The notes beneath the pieces are model-generated. The model was not told where the DNA came from. It was given only the letters and a program-made list of their open reading frames with translations, and searched no databases. Of a stretch of DNA of 64,000 bases, positions 57,762 to 64,000 are shown one piece after another. The stretch comes from a bacterium (GTDB taxonomy: Bacteria; Myxococcota_A; Bradymonadia; UBA7976; UBA1532). Every line of letters starts with the position of its first letter. The stretch's first letter is position 1. The position numbers and the translations under genes are program-made. The stretch spans positions 44,251-108,250 of the forward strand of contig JAUHYW010000026.1 of assembly GCA_030426085.1 (NCBI GenBank), in the 5' to 3' direction.

Positions 57762-57898
57762 CCCGCAGCGCCTGGATCTGCTCGTCGGCGGGTGTCATGC
57801 TCGGGGCGCCGCTCAGCCCACGGAGCCGCCCCGTGCCCCGATCCGACGCCAGATCCGGGCGCCTCGCCCGGGTGTTGACCTTCCGACGGCGGGGGCCG

Positions 57899-58381
57899 GT
57901 GATCGACATCGACGCCCTCTACCGGAGCCACGCGGGCATGATCTTCCGGCGGGTGCTGCGGTTCTTCCCCGACGACGCCGAGGCCGAAGAGGTGGTGCAC
58001 GAGGTGTTCATGCGCGCGATGGAGAAGCAGCACACCTTCCGGGGCGACGCCTCGCCCTCGACCTGGCTGTATCAGCTCGCCACCCGCCACTGCCTCAACC
58101 GGCTGCGCGACCTGCGGCGGCGACGGGAGACGCTCGCGCTCAACGCCGACCTGCCCTGGCTGCGGCCCTCGGCGGCCCGCGATCAGGAGGCGACGATGCT
58201 CCTGTCGCAGCTCATCGACCAGCTCGACGAAGAGGCGCTGCTCATCTGTACCCTGTACTTCGTCGATGGCATGTCCCACGCCGAGATCGCCCGGGTCGTC
58301 GGGGTCAGCCGGCGGACCATCGGCAACCGGATCGACGACGCCCGGCACCGGATGCGCGCCGCGGCGGGGGTGGTCGGATGA
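57899..58381 (+). CDS. ECF-type RNA polymerase sigma factor
   Basis: 160 residues from a GTG at 57899; longer starts (ATG at 57797) exist but add Arg/Pro-rich sequence without sigma character. Region 2: DIDALYRSHAGMIFRRVLRF, EAEEVVHEVFMRAMEKQ, STWLYQLATRHCLNRLRDLR. Region 4: LICTLYFVDGMSHAEIARVV, GVSRRTIGNRIDDARHRMRA. The anti-sigma gene follows with an ATGA overlap, so the pair is co-translated and then linked to a caspase-like gene. Confidence 0.88.
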   Translation: MIDIDALYRSHAGMIFRRVLRFFPDDAEAEEVVHEVFMRAMEKQHTFRGDASPSTWLYQLATRHCLNRLRDLRRRRETLALNADLPWLRPSAARDQEATMLLSQLIDQLDEEALLICTLYFVDGMSHAEIARVVGVSRRTIGNRIDDARHRMRAAAGVVG

Positions 58382-59106
58382 GCGCGGGTGATCGCTTCGA
58401 CCGCGAGGGGCACCCCACCGAGCTGACGATCGCCCGGGTGCTCGCCGACGAGCTCACGCTCGACGGGGCGCTGGCGACCCACTTCGAATCGTGCCCCGCC
58501 TGCCGCGACGCGCTGGACGCCGCCCGCCGCTTCGACCGCGAACGGGCCCTGTCCCCGCCGCCCGCGCTGAGGGCCTCGCCGACCCCCGGCCGGGGGCGGT
58601 GGGTCCCGCTCGCCATCGCCGCCGCGGCGGCCGCCGTCGTGGGGGTCCTGCTGCTGCGCCCGGCGCCGGAGGGTGACGGCTTCCGGCTCAAGGGCGGGCT
58701 GGCGCTGACCCTGGTCGCCGACGACGGCGGCGCGCAGCGGGCGGTGGACGACGGCGACCCGGTGCGCGCGGGCGAGCGGCTGGGCTTCCGGGTGCAGCAC
58801 GCCGCGGGCGGGCACCTGCTCGTGCTGGGGGTCGACGGCCGGGGCGAGACCTACCCCTGCCACCCGCAGGGCCCGGCGCCGGCCTCCGAAGAGCGCCCGC
58901 CGACGCCCCGGGCGACCGCGCTCGACGCGGCCGTCGAGTTCGACGCCACCCCCGGCGCCGAGACCATCGTCGCGCTGCTGTGCGACGGGCCGGTGCGCTA
59001 CGCCGAGGTCGCCCCGATCCTCGCCGCTGCGCGGGGCGAGACGGTGCCCCCGCTGCGCGCCGGCTGCCGGCAGGACGCGGTGTGGCTGCGCAAGGCCGCG
59101 CCGTGA
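58378..59106 (+). CDS. Anti-sigma factor-like membrane protein with DUF4384-like domain
   Basis: 242 residues. An N-terminal ATHFESCPACRDALDAARRF is a zinc-finger anti-sigma (HxxxCxxC) motif. One membrane helix (WVPLAIAAAAAAVVGVLLL) follows. The periplasmic part (GDPVRAGERLGFRVQHAAGG, HLLVLGVDGRGETYPCHP) resembles DUF4384-type stress or kinase-sensor domains. It should hold the sigma factor at the membrane until a signal arrives. GTGA overlap couples it to the caspase-like gene. Confidence 0.82.
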   Translation: MSAGDRFDREGHPTELTIARVLADELTLDGALATHFESCPACRDALDAARRFDRERALSPPPALRASPTPGRGRWVPLAIAAAAAAVVGVLLLRPAPEGDGFRLKGGLALTLVADDGGAQRAVDDGDPVRAGERLGFRVQHAAGGHLLVLGVDGRGETYPCHPQGPAPASEERPPTPRATALDAAVEFDATPGAETIVALLCDGPVRYAEVAPILAAARGETVPPLRAGCRQDAVWLRKAAP

Positions 59107-60635
59107 TCCGGGCCCTGGCGGCGGCGCTCGCGCTGTGGGCCGCCTCGGCGGCTGCCGCGACCAGCGATCGGCTGGCGCTGGTGGTGGGGGCCAACCTCGG
59201 CGCGCCGGACGAGGCGCCCCTGCGCTTCGCCGAGCGCGACGCCAGCCGATTCGCCGACGTGCTGACCCGCTTCGCCGAGGTCCGGCCGGAAGATCTGGTG
59301 CTCTTGCGGGGCCCCGACCCGGCCGCCGTCTCCCGGGCGCTGGCCCGCCTCGGCGAGCGGGCGGCGGCCCGCCGAGCCGAGGGCGTCGAGGCGGTGCTCT
59401 TCGTCTACTACAGCGGCCACGCCGACGCCCGGGCGCTGCACCTCGGCCCCGCCCGGCTGCCGCTCGCCGAGCTCGAGGCGGCCGTCGCCCGGGCCGGGGT
59501 CGAGCTGAGCGTGCTGGTCGTCGACGCCTGCCGCTCGGGCGCGCTGACCCGGGTCAAGGGGGCCCGGCCGGCGACGCCGTTCGAGATCCGGGCCGACGAC
59601 CGGCTCGCCAGCCAGGGCAGCGCGATCATCACCAGCTCGGCGCTCGGCGAGGCGGCGCAGGAGAGCGATCAGCTCGGCGGCGGCGTCTTCACCCATCACT
59701 TCGTCAACGGGCTGCTGGGGGCGGCCGACGCGTCGGGCGACCGCCGGGTGACGCTGTCCGAGGCCTACCGCTACGCCTACGGCGAGACGCTGCGCACCAC
59801 CAGCCGGGCGCCGGTGGTGCAGCACCCGACCTACGCCTTCCGCATGCGCGGGCGGGAGGATCTGGTCGTCACCCGGCTGACCGACACCGCCGGGCTCGGG
59901 CGGCTGCGGCTGCTCGCGCCCGGGGACTGGCTGCTCTTCGCCCGGGGCGGCCGGGTCGAGGAGGTGCACGCCGAGCGGGCGGTGGAGGTGCTCGTCGAGC
60001 CGGGGTCCTACCTGGTGCGGCGGCGCACCGCGGAGGCGGTCTTCGAGGGCCGGGCCGGGGTGCGCCCGGGGGAGACGACGACGCTGAGCGCCGGGGACGT
60101 GCGGCGGCTGCCGTATGGCCAGACGGTGCGCAAGGGCTACGACGGCGGGCGCCGCTCGGTGTGGGGGGCGTTCGTCGGCGGCGAGCTGGCCGGGCCGCTG
60201 CGGGCCGGTCTGGGGGCGGCGGCCGGGGGCGGCGTCGGGCTCCGGGCGGACTTCGAGGCGGTGGCCCTCGAGCTGCGGGTCCGGGCGGTGGGCAACGCGG
60301 TCGATCGCAACGCCATGACGATCACCCAGACTCAGCTCGGGGCCGATCTGGCCGCGCTGCGGCTGTTCGACATCGGCCGCCTCTCGGCGGGCTTCGGCCT
60401 CCGCGTCGGCGGGGACTGGGCCCGGCAGGCCTTCGAGACGACCGGGGTCGCCCCGACCCGCGACGCGGCGGTGCTGCGGGCCGGCGCGCTCCTGCGGGTG
60501 GAGTACGCCGTGTGGCCCGCGGTGAGCCTGCGCCTGGGCGGCGGCCTCGACGGCCACGTCTCGCCGGGGGACGGGGGCGCGGCCTTCGGGGCGGCGCCGT
60601 TCGGCGGCCTGGGGGTGACGCTCTATGTCCCGTGA
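59103..60635 (+). CDS. Secreted caspase-like (C14) peptidase with C-terminal barrel-like region
   Basis: 510 residues, GTG start at 59103 inside the anti-sigma stop (GTGA). A signal peptide (LAAALALWAASAAAA) precedes a caspase fold: RLALVVGANLGAPDEAPLRF, LFVYYSGHADARALHLG (His106), LSVLVVDACRSGALTRV (Cys143), ITSSALGEAAQESDQLGGGV and FTHHFVNGLLGAADASGDRR. A PEGA-like segment and a beta-rich, Gly-rich C-terminus (SVWGAFVGGELAGPLRAGLG, GGVGLRADFEAVALELRVRA) may sit in or at the outer membrane. It is probably a periplasmic or surface protease induced by the ECF sigma factor. Confidence 0.85.
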   Translation: MIRALAAALALWAASAAAATSDRLALVVGANLGAPDEAPLRFAERDASRFADVLTRFAEVRPEDLVLLRGPDPAAVSRALARLGERAAARRAEGVEAVLFVYYSGHADARALHLGPARLPLAELEAAVARAGVELSVLVVDACRSGALTRVKGARPATPFEIRADDRLASQGSAIITSSALGEAAQESDQLGGGVFTHHFVNGLLGAADASGDRRVTLSEAYRYAYGETLRTTSRAPVVQHPTYAFRMRGREDLVVTRLTDTAGLGRLRLLAPGDWLLFARGGRVEEVHAERAVEVLVEPGSYLVRRRTAEAVFEGRAGVRPGETTTLSAGDVRRLPYGQTVRKGYDGGRRSVWGAFVGGELAGPLRAGLGAAAGGGVGLRADFEAVALELRVRAVGNAVDRNAMTITQTQLGADLAALRLFDIGRLSAGFGLRVGGDWARQAFETTGVAPTRDAAVLRAGALLRVEYAVWPAVSLRLGGGLDGHVSPGDGGAAFGAAPFGGLGVTLYVP

Positions 60636-61545
60636 CGGTCCACGCCGTGGCGGTCCACGCCGCGATGGCATGCGCCGGCGGCGGCGATGGCACCTGTGCC
60701 TGCTGCTGGGGGGCGCCGCGATGGCATGCGGCGACCCGCTGGCCACCGGCGAGTATCGGGGCGAGCCGCTGTTCACCCTCGGGGGGCCGCTGATCCTGAC
60801 CGGCCTCGAGCAGGCCATCGCCCGGGCGGTGTGCGAGGAGGAGGTCGCCGACTGCGAGGCGGAGGCCCTGACGGTGTGCGCCGATCGCGCGCGCTGTCCG
60901 CCGCTCGAGGCGTGCGCCGAGGCCGAGGAGGCGTGCATCGCCGACAGCGGGCAGAACGACGCGGTCCTGGAGAGCGAGGTCGACCTCGGCGTGGGGCTGG
61001 TGTGGAGCGTGCCCGGCCGGGGGCAGGGGCTGTTCGAGCAGCCCAGCCGGCTCACCCCGGGGCTGCCGGCGCGCTACACCCTGACGCTGCACCAGCCGCC
61101 GCCCGATCACACCCTGTGGCAGCGGGGGGGTGACCGGTACGCGGTGGGGGTGATCGCCGCCTACGACGACCACGACCGGGACGCGCGCCTCGACCCGGCG
61201 ACGGAGAGCCTGCTGGGCGGCACGCTCGACATGGCGGTGGTGTACACGCCGACCGGGCTCGACCGGCCGGACGGCTCCCGGCGGGCGCCGGGCTTCCACC
61301 GGGTGGCGCCCGACGACGAGGCGTGCGGGGCCGTCTTCGACGACTTCGACGAGCCCCGGACGGGCATCGACTTCGCCCCGCAGGCGTCCCTGATCCCATC
61401 GCTGCTGCCGGACCTCGACTGCGACGACGACCTGTCGGAGTGGGGCCTGTGCCCCGTCGGGGCCGATCTCGAGGGGTGCGAGGCGCCCCATCCGCCGCTC
61501 TACTGCGCGTTCTGTGGCTTCGCCGAGCCGGATGAAGACGACTGA
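60625..61545 (+). CDS. Lipoprotein, unknown, last gene of the caspase operon
   Basis: 306 residues if the ATG at 60625 is used, 291 from the ATG at 60670; both precede an Arg-rich start and a lipobox (GGAAMAC). The mature protein has several cysteines in pairs (RAVCEEEVADCEAEALTVC, RCPPLEACAEAEEACIADSG) and an acidic Cys-rich end (LYCAFCGFAEPDEDD). Beta-sandwich-like stretches (YTLTLHQPPPDHTLWQRGGD) lie between. No family is recognised. It overlaps the caspase gene by 11 nt, so it is expressed with it. Confidence 0.72.
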   Translation: MSRDGPRRGGPRRDGMRRRRRWHLCLLLGGAAMACGDPLATGEYRGEPLFTLGGPLILTGLEQAIARAVCEEEVADCEAEALTVCADRARCPPLEACAEAEEACIADSGQNDAVLESEVDLGVGLVWSVPGRGQGLFEQPSRLTPGLPARYTLTLHQPPPDHTLWQRGGDRYAVGVIAAYDDHDRDARLDPATESLLGGTLDMAVVYTPTGLDRPDGSRRAPGFHRVAPDDEACGAVFDDFDEPRTGIDFAPQASLIPSLLPDLDCDDDLSEWGLCPVGADLEGCEAPHPPLYCAFCGFAEPDEDD

Positions 61546-61553
61546 GGCGGCGG

Positions 61554-64000
61554 TCACACCGCGAGATGACGCCGCATGAGATCCAGCCAGTCCTTCATGC
61601 CATGGGCGCCCAGCTCGGCGTACAGCGCGGAGACCGCGTCGAGCTCCCCGGCGACCCGGGCCGGTCGATCGCCGAGGTGCAGCCGCTCGATGGCCGCCCG
61701 CACCCGCAGCCAGGTGTCGAAGTAGGCCACCGGCGCCCGGCGCCGGGCCAGCGCCCGCTCGAAGAGCCGCCGGGCCCGGCGGCCGCGGCCCCGGCGGGCG
61801 GCGATCACCCCCCGCAGCATCTCGGCGCAGCCGGCGTAGGATCCCATCCGACCCAGCTTGCCGGTCGCCCGCCGGGCCAGCCGCCGCAGCCGGCGGATCA
61901 GGTCGGGCACCGCGTCGGGGCCCTCGACGTCGACCAGACACAGCAACGCCTCGACGTGCTCCAGCTCGACGAGGTAGCCCCAGGCCCGGTCGAGGTGGTC
62001 GGCGGCGTACTGCCGGCGGGCGCGGGCATACAGCCCGACCGCGTCGCGGAAGCGGCCCTGCTGGAACGCGATCGCGCCCAGGCCCTCGATCCCCAAGGCG
62101 CCCAGGGCCGGCATCGGCACCGCGATCTCGGGCGCGGCCAGCGCGCGGGCCCGCTGCTGCGCCTCGTCCAGCCGGCCGCAGGCGACGTCGAGCATCATCA
62201 TGCCGGCGTTGGCGTCGGCCCGCAGCCAGTCGGCGTCGAGCGCGGTGGCGCTGGTGTGGGCCGCCGCGAAGTCGGCCCGGCCTTCGGCGAAGCGGCCGAG
62301 CAGCCCCATGCACCAGCCCTTGGCGGCGTGCACGAAGTCGGTGAGGAACCGGTCGCCCACCCGCTCGGCGAGGGCCAGCGCCCGCTCGAAGTGGACCCGG
62401 GCGGCGGCCTCGTCCCCCAACACCATCGTATCGATCGCGCCGCTGAGCACCTCGACCCGGGCCTCGCCGATGCGATCGCGCTCGTCGATGGCCCGCCGTC
62501 GGGCCGCGGCCTCCAGACGCCGGGCCGGCGCGGGCAGCCCGAGCAGGGCGCAGGCCATGGCCAGGTGGCTGTAGCCGTCGACCCGCAACTCGGGGTCGCC
62601 GAGCATCTCGGCCAGCTCGACGCTGCGTACGAGGTGCAGGACGGCCCGCTCGGCGTCCACCCAGCGGTACATGAAGCCCAGCTCGCGGTGGCAGATGGCC
62701 CGCTCGCGCACGCCCGGCGCGTCGGCCACCCGGGGCCACAGGCGCAGCGCCAGGGCGCCGAGGCCGTGGCGCACGATCGCCGCGAGCACGCCGACGCGGG
62801 TGGTCGGTCGGCGCTCGCCGAGCGCGGACAGGGCCTGCTCCAGCGCGCCGAGGCCGGCGTCGGCGGCGGGCGTGCGCAGGCGGGCGATCCCCAGCTTCCT
62901 CAGGCGGCGGGCGCGGTCGAGCGGCCTTTGATCCGCGATCCGGCTCAGCCGTTCGAGCAGGGCCACCGCCTCGGGCACCCGCCCCAGGGCGACCCACCCG
63001 TCGGCCAGGCGCTCCTCGATGGCCGCCCGCACCGCCGGTCGCCGGCCCTCGGGCAGCGCGTCGACCCGATCGGCGGCCTGCTCGAAGTGCCGCCCGGCGG
63101 CCTCGAACGCGTAGACCGCCAGCGCGGCGTCGCCGGCCCGCATCAGCGCCCGGCACGCGGCCCGGCGATCGTCGGAGCGGGCGAAGTGGTGGGCCAGCGC
63201 CGACGGCGGTGTGCCGGGCCGGGCGGCGAGGTGCTCGGCGATGCGTCGGTGGCCCCGGGCCCGCTCGGCGGGCGGCACGCCGTCGTACAGCACCTCGGCG
63301 AGCCGGGCGTGGGCGAAGGCGTAGCCGTCGAGGTCGCCCTCGTCCTCCACCGGGCGGATGACCCGGGCCCGCAGCGCGTCGTCGAGCGCGTCGAGCAGCA
63401 CGCCTTCGGCCGGCTCGAAGGCCCCGGCGAGCAGGGCCGTGTCGAAGTGCTCGCCGCACAGCGCCGCGTGGGCCAGGATCTGCCGGGTGGGCGCCGCCAG
63501 CCGGCTCAGGCGGGCTCGCAGCAGCTCGGTGGCCAGCACCCCGCCCCGCCCCGGTGACTCGAACCGCCAGCCGCCCAGCACCCGGCGCAGCGCGCCCGAC
63601 TCGGCGAGCACCTGGGCGTCGGTCGCGATGAGCAGCGGGTTGCCCTGCGAGGTGCGGCGCACGAATGACGCGAGGCCCGCCGGCAGCCGCTCGGGGCGCA
63701 GGCCGAGCATGCGGGCGAGCATGCGGGCGGTGGCGTCGGCGTCCAGCGGCGCGAGGGCGAGTTGGCCGATGGCGGCCCGGGCGTCGAGGCGGTCGAGCGC
63801 GGCGGCGGCGGTCGGGCGGGCGGTGGCCAGGAAGGCCGGGCCGGCGTCGCCCAGGCGGTCGAGCAGGTCGCCGAGCAGGGTCAGCCCCCCCGGCTCGGCG
63901 AGGTGCAGGTCGTCGATGAGGATCGCGGCGTCGGCGGCGGCCCGCATCGCCTCGGCCAGCCGCCCCACCCGGGCGTCGAGCGCGGCGGTCCACGGCTCGG
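61554..64000 (-). CDS. AAA-type ATPase with TPR/helical-repeat region, partial
   Basis: At least 815 residues; the 5' end lies outside the window and the frame is open to the edge. A Walker B-like AILIDDLHLAEPGGLTLLGD and ATARPT fit AAA_16/STAND ATPases of the predicted ATPase family (often fused to Ser/Thr kinases of PknK type). Walker A would be upstream. A long alpha-helical TPR-like region (ACRALMRAGDAALAVYAFEA, ARVHFERALALAERVGDRF) fills the rest. It is probably a signalling protein, kinase-linked or LuxR-like; which one needs the missing N-terminus. It is convergent with the caspase operon. Confidence 0.78.
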   Translation of the reverse strand, partial: EPWTAALDARVGRLAEAMRAAADAAILIDDLHLAEPGGLTLLGDLLDRLGDAGPAFLATARPTAAAALDRLDARAAIGQLALAPLDADATARMLARMLGLRPERLPAGLASFVRRTSQGNPLLIATDAQVLAESGALRRVLGGWRFESPGRGGVLATELLRARLSRLAAPTRQILAHAALCGEHFDTALLAGAFEPAEGVLLDALDDALRARVIRPVEDEGDLDGYAFAHARLAEVLYDGVPPAERARGHRRIAEHLAARPGTPPSALAHHFARSDDRRAACRALMRAGDAALAVYAFEAAGRHFEQAADRVDALPEGRRPAVRAAIEERLADGWVALGRVPEAVALLERLSRIADQRPLDRARRLRKLGIARLRTPAADAGLGALEQALSALGERRPTTRVGVLAAIVRHGLGALALRLWPRVADAPGVRERAICHRELGFMYRWVDAERAVLHLVRSVELAEMLGDPELRVDGYSHLAMACALLGLPAPARRLEAAARRRAIDERDRIGEARVEVLSGAIDTMVLGDEAAARVHFERALALAERVGDRFLTDFVHAAKGWCMGLLGRFAEGRADFAAAHTSATALDADWLRADANAGMMMLDVACGRLDEAQQRARALAAPEIAVPMPALGALGIEGLGAIAFQQGRFRDAVGLYARARRQYAADHLDRAWGYLVELEHVEALLCLVDVEGPDAVPDLIRRLRRLARRATGKLGRMGSYAGCAEMLRGVIAARRGRGRRARRLFERALARRRAPVAYFDTWLRVRAAIERLHLGDRPARVAGELDAVSALYAELGAHGMKDWLDLMRRHLAV

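Noticed and set aside
1..64000. tRNA, rRNA, riboswitch, transposase or integrase genes
   Set aside because: I looked for characteristic sequences on both strands and recognised none; a covariance-model scan would be needed to exclude small RNAs.

Overview
The window is very GC-rich DNA whose third codon positions are almost all G or C, so every real gene carries long spurious reading frames on other frames and strands. Gene content points to Myxococcota, probably Polyangiales, Nannocystales or Sandaracinus-like relatives. The indicators are a DUF1592 and DUF1552 pair, a secreted protein with a MYXO-CTERM-like tail, a multiheme lipoprotein with a MopE-type Asp-rich motif, many lipoproteins, ECF sigma operons, and large NACHT, NB-ARC, CHAT and SUMF1 proteins. 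This assignment is inferred from families. No rRNA, tRNA, transposase or integrase was recognised.

Layout. 0-3.3 kb: two FadL-like outer-membrane genes, an XRE regulator and a divergent unknown gene. 3.3-5.2 kb: an eCIS-core (DUF4157) protein translationally coupled to a lipoprotein. 5.4-14.2 kb: a NACHT-SUMF1 neighbourhood. It holds two convergent NTPase-SUMF1 genes, a truncated third SUMF1 copy and a degenerate histidine-kinase-like protein. 14.3-24.1 kb: a multiheme cytochrome, a fatty-acid hydroxylase/SpoU pair, a nucleoside transporter, a repeat-rich spacer and a C39-like peptidase pair. 24.1-35.0 kb: 3-oxoacid CoA-transferase subunits on opposite strands, three tiny Arg-rich reading frames, and a run coaBC, UDG, AstD-like dehydrogenase, fused aminotransferase-GNAT-aminotransferase, aminotransferase, scoA. 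35.1-36.9 kb: a membrane protein with a nuclease-like motif. 37-43.8 kb: a 1672-residue EAD-like/SIR2/CHAT/NB-ARC/TPR protein, followed by a tandem array of about 43-bp units containing an inverted duplication. 43.8-47.5 kb: an ECF sigma operon ending in DUF3106. 47.6-57.8 kb: Fe-SOD, a SIR2-ATPase protein, an MDR oxidoreductase, an FHA-sigma54 activator and the DUF1592/DUF1552 pair. 57.9-61.5 kb: ECF sigma, anti-sigma, secreted caspase-like protein and lipoprotein in overlapping frames. 61.5-64 kb: a partial ATPase-TPR regulator.

How genes work together. Three themes stand out. The first is conflict or defence signalling by STAND-type NTPases: two NACHT-SUMF1 proteins, SIR2-CHAT-NB-ARC-TPR and SIR2-ATPase. 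The second is amino-acid and short-chain acid catabolism between 24 and 35 kb. The third is cell-envelope biology under ECF control.

The strongest unusual signal is at the 3' ends of the three SUMF1 copies. Differences there fall almost only at first and second codon positions, several sites carry three different bases in three copies, and an invariant tail follows. In the two intact genes a perfect 10-bp hairpin lies just past the stop. This is what targets of a diversity-generating retroelement look like, but no reverse transcriptase is in the window.
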